A stretch of DNA of 64,000 nucleotides, from NCBI GenBank assembly GCA_950022295.1, contig OX465599.1:286089501-286153500 (forward strand). Direction: 5' to 3'. The position numbers and the translations under genes were made by a program. The DNA comes from Bromus sterilis. Its lineage: Eukaryota; Streptophyta; Magnoliopsida; Poales; Poaceae. A model generated the notes under the pieces. The model saw only the letters and a program-made list of their open reading frames with translations, ran no database searches and was not told the DNA's origin. Of the stretch, positions 1 to 11,673 are shown in pieces (within the stretch, counting starts at the first letter, position 1; every line of letters starts with the position of its first letter).

Positions 1-1443
1 ATTGCAATGTGATCGAGTCACATAGTTCAGCGTTGCTATGACTTTGTAACATATGGCTAAGTCCTTAGACCATAATGATCATACGTAATTGTCATCTATG
101 AGGAGACTTTGATTTGTATCCCACCTCCTGACTGAAATATGCTGGCTATAACGGTGCACTTTGGGTATTCCGAAATAGATGGTTGATGAGTATGTTAATA
201 GATCAGAGCGGGATTTGTCAGTCCTTGTGACAGGACAGGTACTCTGGGCCCACTCGGTGATATTGCATCAACACCTTGCAAGGACGTGACTAGGTCACAA
301 GAGATGCAATGATCATGGACGAGAGAAGTTGTTTGTTGTGAACGAGATGTGAACACGGTATGTAGGATACCGACGATCAAACCTCGGACAAACAAAGTAC
401 CGCAGCACAAAGGGATTACGTCGTATCGTTAACGGTTTCCAAAAGCGATTGAAGTTCATTCGATGGAAGCGCAGGGGCTGTCAAGGATTGTAACCAGGTC
501 CAACTGACTAGTCATTGGTCAATAAGAATAGTCTCGACCATGTCTGTTGTTTCCCGGACCGTTAGGGTGTTACACTTAAGGGCAATCGATGCATAGGACA
601 GTTACGGGATCAATCGGTGAAATAGGAGGAATCACCGGAATAGTTCCGGAGGAGGACGGAATAGTTTTCGGACATTTTTGAATAGTTCAAAATAAAGTTT
701 AATTGTTTTAATAATGTTTTATTATTTAATTATCTGAATTAAATATTTAAAACATATCAAATAAATTAAAAAAATGGGAAAAAGGCTATATGGGCCCATG
801 GGGCCCATTAAGGGAGGAGGGGGTCTCCCCCCTTGGGCTTGGCGCCAAGGGTGGGGCCCACCACCCCCCTTGGCCGGCGCACTCCCCCCCCCCCTTGGGA
901 GTTTAGTCCCACATGGGGGAGGGGAGGAGGATAGCACCCCCCTTGGCCTATATAAGGAGGGGTAGACCCCCCTTTTTCTAACACACCAATATCTCCTTCT
1001 TCCTCCTTCTCCTTCCCGGAAGTGGACTCCCCTTGTTTGGAGTCTGCACCTGGATTGGAGTTCTCCACCATAAGGCAGGACGTCGTTCTGCTGGAGTCGG
1101 GATCCGTAGCCGTCTTTCTTCCGCTACTCGCCTGGTTCGGGGCCCGGGAGGAACATCGATTGTACCGTACGTGTATAATCTCTTCGAGGCACTACACCTG
1201 TGGTGCTACTTCGTCGCTGGAGGTTTACCGGGAGTCATCCTCGCCGGTGGTGGTCTTCTACACGACAGGGAGGTCGTAGTTCCGAGTCTACGCCAGCCAC
1301 GTTCGCAAGAACGTTTCCCTCTTTCGGTCTTCAAAGGTATGAACACCGATTCCCTCCGTTACTTTACATCGCCATAGCATAGATCTTGGGTTCGGGTACC
1401 GTAGGTATGAATTTTTTTGTGTTTTCTTCCCCGTATCCCAACA
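1..1443 (+). mobile_element. 3' part of an LTR, probably Gypsy superfamily
   Basis: This reads as the right-hand part of a long terminal repeat whose start lies outside the window. A plant-type TATA box (TATATAA) sits near 949-955 after a GC-rich promoter-like stretch, a pyrimidine-rich leader follows, and the sequence ends in CCCAACA at 1443, a common 3' terminus for LTRs that start TGTTGGG. Athila-type internal sequence begins right after it, so the LTR belongs to an element inserted into the Athila element from the left. Small reading frames inside it are GC-rich noise. Family name not assigned; boundary at 1443 inferred from the terminus only. Confidence 0.55.
947..956 (+). promoter_or_regulatory. 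TATA box of the left LTR
   Basis: CTATATAAGG lies in a GC-rich context and is followed by a C/T-rich leader, as expected for the U3/R boundary of a plant LTR promoter. This is prediction from sequence only. Confidence 0.45.
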
Positions 1444-1677
1444 CAAGTGCTCCCTGGTATGTGACTCCCTCACCCCCCAATTAGTTTTCTAGTTGGTGGC
1501 TTCATTAGTGAGTATTTAGTGGTTCTTGGTGCTGTTTAGTTAAGCTTAAATGTTTGTGTAGAAATTTATTTTTCAAGTTTTGCTGCTAGTTTGAGCCTTG
1601 GTTAAGTAAGTAGAATGTTATGCCCAAACTAGTTTTGCTTAAATCTTCGTTTTTGTGAATTGTTAAAAATTTCAGAA

Positions 1678-4518
1678 ATGGAGAAACTAGGGAAGTGGCT
1701 TGGGAAGAAGAAACCCGAGCGCTCTAGCTGTGTCACGCGTTCCGCAGCTTCGCCTTCTACCACAAGGGCAAGCTACAATGAAGATATCATACCCGTAGAG
1801 ATGTTGGACGTGTTACCCGCGAAGGCCATGGCATTTCCATGTGATGATTTTATGGAAAATGCCAGCATAAAAGAAGAGTTTTATGCTCTGTGTGAGAATG
1901 CAGGTTTGACACGGCTTGTTACAAGCCGTGTACCACAGTACGAGACACTCACCGCTATTTTTGTTAACAGTTTCAGATTTTATTCTGACAATGATACTGT
2001 GGTGTTTCGACCTTATGAAAGGTTGCTGACCATGCCTATGAGTAAATTTTGTGAAGTTTTAGGTTTGCTAGGCTTGGTCGAGAAGAAGAAGAGGAAAAAT
2101 ATCCCGACTGTTGAAATTAACACCCTCCTCGACTCATTCTGCAACACCGAAGTGAGGCCATCCAACCGGCAGAAGATCTCCAACATTATGTTTCCTCAGC
2201 TCAGGTATTTCTCCTATTATATTGCTAGGGGAGTGTTGGCTCGAGACAACACGATCAGCACTTCCATGCCTGATACTGCCATCATGGAAAATGCTCTCTC
2301 AGGGAGGCATGAGCATCATGTGGGTTCGCTTATTGCGAAACGCCTTGCTACTAACAGTAGCAAGGGGGACATTTTTTGGTGGCGTCTATGCCACACTTCT
2401 TTTGCAGTCTCTCCAAGGAGAACCACGCCCAGATGATGCTATCTTTCCTTTTGTTAGTCTTGACCTGGCTGCCATGAAGAGGCATTTCTTTGTTACTAAG
2501 GCCTCTGACCGCTATACACTTGATTATATGTTGCGGTTTAAAGACGGTGTGGAACGCATTATCCGTCTACCTGCACCACTTGTGTTTGATTTTTCTCGCA
2601 GGAACGGATTTCGTTTTTCAGTGGACGAGTTTGATGAGATCACGGGGAGATACCAGTTTCACGACCCCATGGAGGGGGTCGAGCCAGACGAGGAGGAGTG
2701 ATGGCTTCTCACCCTTCGTTGGTTAGCCCAAGTGGAAGGTTTGAGATGTAGTGCAGCAGCAGTTTTCCCTCGGTGAAGATACCAAGGTTTGTCTCCAGTA
2801 GGACTCCAGAGATGATAAGTAGGTGTCAGCGGCGCAACTGACGTGGACCTGCACACAGACACAGATAACTTTGTTCCCAACGAAGTTCAGAGAGGTTGTC
2901 AACCTCTTCGGTCTTGTTGTTCACAAAGGATAAAACGCAAGGGATAATGATAGAAAATAAAAGCAGTAAAGTACATATAGCTGGTGGGAAATAATAATGA
3001 GGATATGGACCGGGATACGTGATGTTCACTAGTGATGTCTCTCTCCCAAAAGACGATAAAATTGCTATGCGAGGTAAACAAATTACACAAGGGCAATTGA
3101 CAGGATTATGAACGCACCGCAATGCTAACTATGCTATAAAAGAAAGGAAGAGGCTCAAAAGCACGGGCAGTACGCCAAAATAAGTAGACCGAAATCCATC
3201 TGCATCTACTACTAATCATCCACCTTGAGATATCTATCCAGAACATCTCGCTGGTATTAAGTTGCGAGCCCCACCCAAAGTGTAAACCCAAAGCAACAGA
3301 CAACCGCATTAAAAAGAACTTTGCGTAAAGTAAACAATCCTTGTAACCGCGGTTACAAGCGCCATTGTTTTCCCCCTTGTGTCAACAAAACATCCCCTAG
3401 ACTCATGTTTCTGTCACTCAAGCGTGTCATAGGGGGGCATGAACCCACAATCTAGCACAACGTTCCCTCTTGGAGTCACTACCTACTACTTGGCCAAAGC
3501 AATAAACAGCAACGGAGAACATGCAAGAATTACTTAGGAACAAAAATATAAGAGATAAAAACCAAATATATTACTCTATCACAATCTGAACATAATCTCA
3601 TAATCCATCAGATCCCTCCAAACTCAACATAGCAACAGCAAAAATATTACAAAGGTGCCTCGATCATGTGGGGCAACTCACGAGGTCTAAACAATGAAGA
3701 TCAAAGAGGGGAGGAGAACATCACATAGCTACTAATCACGGACCCATGGTCCAAGGAAATCTACTCACGAGACATCCGGGGAGCATCCATGGTGGAGAGG
3801 AGACTCCCGGAGGTCAATCCTCCTTCCGGCAGGGTGCCGGGAAGAGGTCTTCTGGTGCTCCCGATCTCGGAAGCGCGGCGGCGGCGGAACAGAGGCGAGT
3901 TTGCGGAATAGGGTTCTTCTTCTAGAGTTTTCCCGTGACGGAGAATAAATAGGCGAAGGGGGGCAGCCAGAGGTGGACCAGGGGCCCCAGGCGCCCACCT
4001 GGCACGGCCAGGGGTGGGGCCGCGCCGGGTGGCCGCCTGGGCCCCCCTGGCTCCCCTCTGGCCCCTCCCGGGCTCTTCTCGAAGCTTCCTGTACGCTGAT
4101 TTTTCCTGTATTTTTCCCGGAATTTTTCTGGCACTTTTTATATGGGGGAAAACTGAAATAGAAAAACAGCAGAAAACAGGAACTGGCACTGGGGTGCACT
4201 GAGTTAGTAGGTTAGTCCAAATATGATCAAAAGTGTATGAAAGTGTATCTAGATCATAGCAATATCACACAAAACATGCATGGAGAAAGCAGAAATTATA
4301 GATACGTTTTGGACGTATCAAGGAGCACGTGGTATATCCACCAGTTCAGGAGGAGACCGTCGCCCCCCTGGGGTGAAGGGTCTTCCTCTGGATGGGGGTC
4401 GGGACCTTCCTCCTCCGCGTGGGAGAATCCCAGGACGTCGGTGTATGCTCCCGACTTCCCCTACGACCCATGGACGCACCAGTACTACCCGGGAGTAGGA
4501 GGCTCCTCGGGACCGTAG
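1678..4518 (+). pseudogene. Athila-type env-like ORF (ATHILA ORF-1 family), broken
   Basis: The translation from ATG 1678 (MEKLGKWLGKKKPERSS...) resembles the ATHILA ORF-1 family found between pol and the 3' LTR of Athila elements. The frame runs to about 2376, where T6 at 2372-2377 shifts it by one base; the next frame continues (GGVYATLLLQSLQGEPRPDD...) to 2698. A solo LTR then interrupts it. After the duplicated AGGAG the same protein resumes at 4326, shifts again around the C6 run at 4363-4368, and ends in a Ser/Gly/Trp-rich tail with stop TAG 4516-4518. A splice-acceptor-like TTTCAG precedes the ATG (1671-1675), which fits a spliced env-like message. Function in the element is unknown; this copy cannot make the full protein. 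Confidence 0.7.
2699..4320 (-). mobile_element. Solo LTR, Athila type (family A), TSD AGGAG
   Basis: This 1,622-bp LTR is in reverse orientation: its 5' end (TGATACGTCC on the minus strand) is at 4320 and its 3' end at 2699. AGGAG is found at both 2694-2698 and 4321-4325, so this is a clean insertion with no internal region left, a solo LTR. It matches the LTRs at 28989-30625, 41768-43421, 56949-58447 and 58448-60087 over long stretches. It interrupts the env-like ORF and creates its apparent stop (TGA 2699-2701). Reading frames inside it at 3761-4199 are GC-rich shadows. Confidence 0.9.
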
Positions 4519-6340
4519 TAGACGAGCCCAACTTAGGCCAAAAGCCTAAGCTTGGGGGAGTGCGTGCTCTCCTCCCCTTTCATTGTATCTTCCGTTGGTT
4601 CGCTTTTATCTTTTTGTAGATTTTGCCTGTTCTTCTTTGATCTTTTAGTTTGCAAAAACCCAAAAAATATTTCTCCTTTCCTTTGCTTTCGTTAAACCTT
4701 AAAAAACCCAAAAATATGTTTCCTTTGCTCTTTAGTTTGCTTTGTTTTCAGAGTTCAGCTCGAGTCCGTGATGATTATAATTTCCTCGTTCGATCGTGCA
4801 ATTGACAAGGCAGTAATGACGAGATCGACAGAAGGGATGCAACAAGGAAAGCCGGTATGAACTCTTTTTGTTTCTACTTCTGTACATATGCATGTACTTG
4901 TGATTAGAGACCATCTTGTAGCGACATAGTGCTATGTTTACAATGCTTTCCTAGTGGTTCATGCTTTCTTTGTGGTTAGTCTCAAATAGCTAGAGTTTAT
5001 AATGTGTTGCTTGAAATGATTGACATGCATTGCATTGTTCATGGTGTGGCATATTGAAGTGGTATTTCCCTCCGGGGGATTCTTGGATTGACTTGGCACA
5101 TGTTCACGCATGTTAAGACTAAAAAGTCTGTTTTGCCTTGATGATCTTTTTACTTCAGAGTGAGCTATATCACTTTCATGCCCGAATCAATGTTGCTTTG
5201 TCGCTCTGCATGATTATGACTGTTATGCTCTCTAGTTGGTCACTTCCCCGTCTTTTGCTAGCCTTCCTCCAGCACCAAGCGGAATTCTGCTTGTGCTTCC
5301 AAACTCCTTTTTAAACCCAGTTGTTCCATTTGAGTCCACCATACCTACCTATATGTGGTATTTACCGGCCACTCCTAACTTAGACTTTCATGTGCCATAT
5401 CGAAATTTATTCAAAAGCTTCTCCTTTGTAACCGTACAAGCTCATGGTGCGGTGAGGGTAAATCAGTATCTTTCATGCCAAAAATATTTTGACGGAAGTT
5501 TTAACTAGTCAAGAAAAAATATAAGAGTTACACCTCCCCCATACTTGATGATGGAGTGAAATGGACCAAATGCTGCTTATGATAGATGGAACGATACCCT
5601 CCTTCCATCCTTGAGGCAAAATAAAAGGTTCCGTAGACCATCAAAGGATTTATGGATAAGGGAATATGTGTAAGCAAAAGGCATTAATATGGTTGGCATG
5701 GGAGATATTCAGAGACCTTTACCGTTCACCGTTGACTGGAAAGTTGCACCTCTCAAAAGAGTTTTATCTCTGTTTTCAAAACCGAGAGCTCTGGCACATG
5801 TTTAGTCTTTGCTTCCTTTCACGGGTTTTCAACCTCACCATCAAAAGCCACGGTTCGAGAGTCTCCACCTTCCTTTCTCCAAAGCACCAACTATGAGAGC
5901 ATAATTATCATTCTTAGTGTAACATGCATTGTCCCAAAGTACCACATTGTCTTCTGCATGATTGTGATGTTTCTTACTCTGAGTTCTGAGTTCTAGTCTC
6001 CTCTAAAAACTCCGAAGGAGTTTCTGCATTTATGTTTTGCTTCACTCATGGAGGCTAGCGAAATACCACTCTGATATGTTCATGCTATGTGCATTGTGAT
6101 CTTGAATTGATTTTCAGCAGCATATTATTTACTCTACGTTTGTTTGTGACTCATTACATGAAAGAAGGATTGCTTCGTACATTGTCCTTGTAGCATGATG
6201 TCAAAACTTGCTAAACTCTTCCGTAGTGCATGCTTATATACATCTAATGAAGCAAAAGAGTTTGTCAAAGTTTTCTTTGTCGCGTCCAGTTCGTTGAACT
6301 GAATTGCTTGAGGACAAGCAATAGCTAAGCTTGGGGGAGT
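4519..6340 (+). mobile_element. Athila 3' noncoding region with two polypurine-like tracts
   Basis: No coding sequence was found in this 1.8 kb. It is the long spacer that Athila elements carry between the env-like ORF and the 3' LTR. The motif AAGCTTGGGGGAGT occurs twice: at 4548-4561, just after the ORF stop, and at 6327-6340, directly against the LTR start. The second copy is in the polypurine-tract position for plus-strand priming. Short frames at 5236-5508 and 5666-5896 have no recognisable content. Confidence 0.6.
6327..6340 (+). other. Polypurine tract (plus-strand primer)
   Basis: AAGCTTGGGGGAGT abuts the TGATACG start of the 3' LTR at 6341. Position and purine content match the plus-strand priming site of an LTR retrotransposon. 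Confidence 0.65.
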
Positions 6341-7741
6341 TGATACGTCCTAAACGTATCTACTTTTCCAAACACTTTTGCTATTGTTTTGCCTTCATTA
6401 TTGCATGATTTGAACGAAACTAACCCGGACTGACGCTGTTTTCAGCAGAGCTACCAGTGTTGTTTTCTTTTGTGCAGGTTTCTGGATATTTAGGTACGCT
6501 GGAAAAATCCCAAAAAAATATATAAAAAATCAGCGTTCCGGAAGCTTCCACCAGGCCAAAGGGGGGCCACAGGGCAGCCAGGGGGCATCCAGGAGGGTGC
6601 CTGGCGCGACCCAGCTCCTGGCCGCGCCACCTTCCCTCCTGGGTGGGTCCCACACCCCCTGGTGCCCTACTTTGGCCCTATTTATTCCCCCGTCGAGGAT
6701 ACCCCGAAAGAGAGGTCACTTTTCCAATCTACATCGCGGAGCCGCCGCAACCCTCTGTTCTTCCTCGGAGAGCTAATCTGGAGGCTGAATTGGCCTCCGG
6801 TGAGGGGGAAATCATCGCCATCGTCATCATCATCGCCTCTCCATCACCCCTCCATGACTCCTCCTCTCATGTGTGAGTAATTCCCTGCTGTAGGCAAAGG
6901 GGGTGGTAGGGATTGGATGAGTTAGATCATGTAATAGTTCAATCAGATTGTTGGGGGCATGTTGCCTATCATCTACTTGGTGTTTATCATCTCTGTTACA
7001 ACTTGTTGCTCTTAATGCTTGTCACTTTGGGCCCGAGTGCCATGATTTCAGATCTGATCACCCTTTTGTTTCTTGATTTTGTGGTGTTCTTGATCCTATC
7101 TATGAGTTGTATGCACCTATTATAGTCCGGAACCGGCGATCCCAATGGTGACAGCTTGAGACACCAAAGGGGATGGACTATAATTTGAGGATTCCGTGTA
7201 TCCATGAATTGTTAATGCTTTGTTCCGGTGCTCTTTGACAGGAGTACCTTAATCTCCCTAAGTTCCTTTTGGCCCCGTTTGTAGCGGGAGGGTAGGACAA
7301 AAGATGTTGTGCAAAGTTCTTATTGCAAGCACGTACAACTACCTTGGGATACATGCCTGATGTTTGATATTTGCCTAGATGATCCTTTGTTTTCTGTGAG
7401 CCTTGCCCAAGTTAGAATCTGTTACATGTTCGTTCTCATCCAAGCAGCGCCCAACCATCCATCTCCCTAGCCTACAGTGTTTTCCTTCTGCTGGTTACTA
7501 GTTGTTTACCTTTGCTGTTCCACTATCACTATCACCACTATTATCATCACCACTACTACCACCATATCACAGTTGCTACTAATACCTTTGTGCAAGCAAG
7601 TGTTTATTTCAGGTGCGGTTGAATTGACAACTCAATTGTCAAAGCTTGTACGTATTCTTTGTGTCCCCAAGTGTCGAATCAATAAATTGGGTTATCTTGC
7701 CCGCGAAGACTATCTCGATCCCCTACAGTTGAGGGTTATCA
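6341..7741 (+). mobile_element. 3' LTR of the Athila-type element
   Basis: The LTR starts TGATACGTCC at 6341 and ends ...GGTTATCA at 7741, about 1.4 kb, with imperfect terminal TGATA/TATCA symmetry. The start resembles family A LTRs, but most of the body differs, so it is a separate subfamily. A TATTTATT promoter-like motif near 6679 and a CT-rich leader are present. This is the 3' LTR of the element carrying the env-like ORF; its 5' LTR is not in the window. Confidence 0.7.
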
Positions 7742-8960
7742 GATGGATATGGGGACACCCAGACGCATCCATCACGTCGGATTCGACATACGAGACCCAC
7801 TTAAGTTCTTCCCAAAATTGATCGATCACACTTCTTTCGTTTGCGTCTTTTAATCCCACGTTGCCTACCTCCACTCTTGCTTCCCATCCTCTTCATCATC
7901 TGCACTCGCCACTGTAGATATCGTCCCCATCCCTCACAATTGGCATGAATGATGCATCGATGGAATCTGATGGGATTCCGACCATGGCGGTCAGTTTCAA
8001 TGCGGGGGAACGTCCTTCTTGCGACATTGCTATAGGAAACAACGCGAGCATGAAGTGGCAGAGAGGGCCATTGCGGAAAAATTTGATGTAGAGTTTAGAG
8101 GCGACGACATGGACATGGTTGGTCTCGCTACCACACCGGCATCGTTTGTCCCGTCCACCGAAAAATACAATTTTCAGCACATTCAAACTCCTTTTCGACG
8201 CGCCAGTGAACCAGGAGCATTCCAAACACCTTTTCGAAGGGCGATTTTGGCACAGTGACGATGGTGGACTCATCACAGCTTCAAAGCAGCGATATACGAA
8301 GGGCAAGACGGTCGTCGGGCTTGAGAATAACGAGAGCACAAAGAAGTCGAGGATCATATTTTAGAACACTAGCCTCTTAGATGATGAAGATAAGGAAAAA
8401 AGTTTTTAACATACAGAAGAAGATCAACGGATGCAACAATAATGTTTGAATCATTCGTGTATCAATTTATCTATGTATGAATTGTTTATCTTATTTTAAC
8501 ATATAATGAATTGTTGAATTGTGATTTATCTTGTTTCATTGAACATTAAATTGATAAAATTTTATGCTATATGATCGATGTGTATGAATTTACATGAATT
8601 TAAGAATTTATATATAAAAAGTGTGGTTGTATGTGGAGAAATAAATAAGCCAACATATGCTTTTTATAAACGTGACCAATCGGGTTAATAAACATTTTTA
8701 AAGAATCAAATTAGCTACACATAGATGTTTTGAGACGCCGCATGAGACCCGAAGACTCGATCGAGAATTGCTTGCTGGTATACTATCTGTGTAGGTTTGC
8801 CTGGTGTCATTTATGAGGGTTTGAAAGATGAAAATGGAGTGAACGAAAAGGCATCTCACAAATTGAATATTTATAGTCGAGGATCTCGTATAAGTAAAAA
8901 AAAAATCATCCCGTTTATGTCCATCACGTCTTCTCAACTTCTTATATCCACGCAAAAAAG
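7742..8960. other. Intergenic region upstream of the F-box gene; possible transposon remnant
   Basis: No confident gene. 7950-8365 contains short plus-strand frames ending in a Lys/Ser-rich tail, followed by AT-rich DNA with repeats of ATGAATTGTTTATC type (8455-8520). This is compatible with a decayed PIF/Harbinger-associated ORF and its 3' end, but I could not recognise a domain. The minus frame 7896-8357 overlaps it and looks fortuitous. DNA near 8860-8975 (TTTATAG, TTTTTATAC) may hold the F-box promoter. Confidence 0.3.
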
Positions 8961-9077
8961 GAAACTTTTTATACTTCTCTTCCCCCTCTTCTCTAGAAAA
9001 AGAAAAACTTGTACTTCTCCGTGGCTTCTCCTTCCCCTCGCCGCGCGGACCCCAGGAAGAAAGGAACCTTGGCGCCC

Positions 9078-11673
9078 ATGGCGGAGGAGTGCTGCACCGC
9101 GGACGTGCTGGACTGGATCGGCCCCGACGTCTCCGCCGGCGTCTTCGGCCGCCTTGATCACCCCGCGGACCTCGTCCACGCCGCCGCCGTCTCCCGGACC
9201 TGGCGCAGATTCGGTGAGCAGTTCTCGCCCTCCATTCCGATGGCTATCGATTCCACATACCACCGCCGTGTCATTGGTTTCCCCTGCTCTACGCAGTCGT
9301 CGAGAGCGACTTCAGCAAGAGCCTGTGCCTGCGGCTGTGCCCCGAGGCCGCCACCATCGCCGCGGCGGCAGAGGTGACCAGATCGCCACCCTCACCCGCC
9401 GCCCCCGAGTCGGGCCTTGAGAGGGACTACAGGATATACTCAAACCTCGCCGGCGCCTACGTCTCCGGCTCCGCCAAGCCCTCCGTGGAATGCATCCTGC
9501 ACTGTATCGGCGCCTCCAGCACCGACGAGTTCCCACAAGAGACCATGGAGAACACCCTCCACGAGGACGAGATGGTCAATTTCCGCCCGTCCTATTGGTC
9601 AAGCGGCGGATCCGACGACCCGGAGGCGCCCGAGAGCCTTACCTACAGGCTCAACTCTGACATCTGCATTGTCGATGAGATTAGGGTGAGGCCGTACGAA
9701 GGTGCGTTATTATCGATTGATTTAGCCTTTGTGGTGTTGCAGTTGCTTGAGCTCTTCTATAGTGCACACCATTAATTAATTGCTTGATTGATTAGGCTAC
9801 GTGTGCGAGGAGTAGTCCTTCGTAGTCTAGGTAGCGGGCCGTGGTGTTGCCGTGTTGGGGTGTGGGTGGTGTATGTTGATGCTTTTGCATCATCACATCA
9901 GTGTAATCTTTTAACTCTCTCTTAATATCAATATCAGGCAACGCTCGTTGCTTGTATTTAAAAAAAAAAAGATTGATTAGGCTACCCTCCCAATTAGTTG
10001 AGGATAGCAATGCACTGCAAGTTTCTGTCTTCGTTACATTTGTCTTGTCAGGTGATTGATTGATACGTAGTATTCATATGGCCCTTTGTTTCGAATTGCC
10101 AGCCACTTTCCAGGATGACAATCCTATATACTCTTCGAAGAGAGTGCGATTTCGGATGGGCCATTACAAGCTTCCGCGTGGATCAGAGTCTTTTGTAACG
10201 AATGGGGATGAGAACAAGATGGTAAATGCTGATGAAAAGTACACCTGGACTTACACTTCGCCAGAGTTTCCTATGTTACAGGTGAGATGGAGCATTTTTT
10301 ATTGTTGATATATATCTACAGATCGATGAGCAAATTCTACTATCAGAATTGGACAGCTACTTTATTCAATCAGATAACTCTTATACTTTGCCACACTTTC
10401 TTATGTATAGGCAATTGGAAAATGGACAAATAAACTGAGTCAGTAGTTTGCGATGACGCGATTGATGGACTTTTTTTAGTTCTCATAGCCATGGTTTATA
10501 TATGATACTGTATTTTGATATAGAAAATTAGCATATTGATTGATATTGGATATAACAATGACCTTATGGTACCATCTATTCGTTGTGTGATAGGAAAATG
10601 TACTACAATCCTTCAAGCTCCCACGCCCTGTCCTTTGCATTGGTGGGGTGGTGATGATTGAATTATTGGGCAGAGTGCAGAAACAAGAAGTAGATGATTT
10701 GTACTACATATGGTAAGTTGAATGCAAATTAGCTTCTGCAAAATATGGCATGCTGATGCAAATTTAGAGGTTTCATGTAATTAACTCATGTCTTAGGCTA
10801 CTAGTGGAAGTGCAAACTTAATACTCGTTCACTGCGCCATGAAGAACAAGATTGTGCATGTCAGGAACTTATTTGATTAATTAATAACTGTCTGCAACTT
10901 TGTCCTCGCACTCCATCATGGTGTATACATAGTTTTTGTGATGCTTGTATCTGTAGCATTTAGAAGATGCACTTATTAATTTCTTGCATTAACCACAAAT
11001 ACGTATGTTCTAAATTATTGATCTGAATCCTGCAGTAGAGTGTGCTCAGTTTATGTGCTTGGTACATTTCCTTGCATACTCACTCCTTTCAGGTTTACAA
11101 GGCCTGCATGCATTTTGAAATTTATTTTGAGTGTCAATTAGACCAATAATATATGAGTTGTGGGCCATAAAAATGATACCGCTGAAATATTTTTTTGAAT
11201 ACAAATTCAATAATATATTTATTAAGGCATATAATTAAGATTTGGTACTCAAATCGATGGTCAAAGTTGGCCTTAAAATTTGTGTGGGCCTTGTAAACCC
11301 GAAAGGAGGTAGTATGTAAATTACAAATGCTGAAACATCAATATATTTTCCCCTTTTGGCATGTAACAGTGTTTGTCATGCTGAAGTGATGGGGCGTTCA
11401 CTCTCCCCACTTTTCATGGTTGACATCTCGGATCCTGAAGGTTATTCAATCCTCAAGTACTTGCCGGGTGCCAAAGACCTATCTATCGATGACCTTATCC
11501 AAGATGATGCTAAAGAATCGCTGGAGTGGCACTCGCTTGTTGCTAGATACAGGCAGATGAATCATGTGGCGGTAGTGAGTGCGCTTCTGGGGCCTGTACA
11601 TTTCATGTATGAAGATGATTTCATGCATGTAGATGATATAGGTGGTGTCTCAGACGATGATCCTTTCATGTAG
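9078..11673 (+). CDS. F-box protein, At4g00755-like (five exons)
   Basis: Exons 9078-9213, 9297-9701, 10103-10281, 10594-10712 and 11370-11673 join with GT/AG introns into 1,143 nt (380 aa plus stop). The start is ATG in GCGCCCATGGCGG. Residues 8-45 form an F-box (DVLDWIGPDVSAGVF...LVHAAAVSRTWRRF), which in this class binds SKP1 so that the protein acts as substrate receptor of an SCF ubiquitin ligase. The C-terminal part (YWSSGG at 145-150, LTYRL, RVRFRMG, LPRPVLCIGG) matches my memory of the plant At4g00755-like group and may be a beta-sandwich ligand domain; that is inference. Substrate unknown. All splice phases agree and no internal stop was seen, so the gene looks intact. Intron 2 carries a small retroposon. 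No conserved neighbour gene is visible. Confidence 0.8.
9801..9970 (+). mobile_element. Poly(A) retroposon (SINE or truncated LINE tail) in F-box intron 2
   Basis: The 170-bp insert ends in a run of 11 A and is flanked by the perfect 15-bp duplication GATTGATTAGGCTAC (9786-9800 and 9971-9985). Near its end it carries the small hairpin GCAACGCTCGTTGC (9938-9951), like the 3' hairpins recognised by plant LINE reverse transcriptases. This marks target-primed reverse transcription. No coding sequence remains. It lies within the intron and does not touch a splice site. Confidence 0.85.

Noticed and set aside
3761..4202. Several overlapping 60-144 aa frames on both strands
   Set aside because: They lie in the GC-rich promoter/leader part of the family A LTR and recur in every LTR copy (29110-29577, 41873-42337, 57067-57490), so they are compositional.
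7896..8357. 153-aa frame on the minus strand
   Set aside because: No domain or homologous pattern; overlaps plus-strand frames in a transposon-like remnant.
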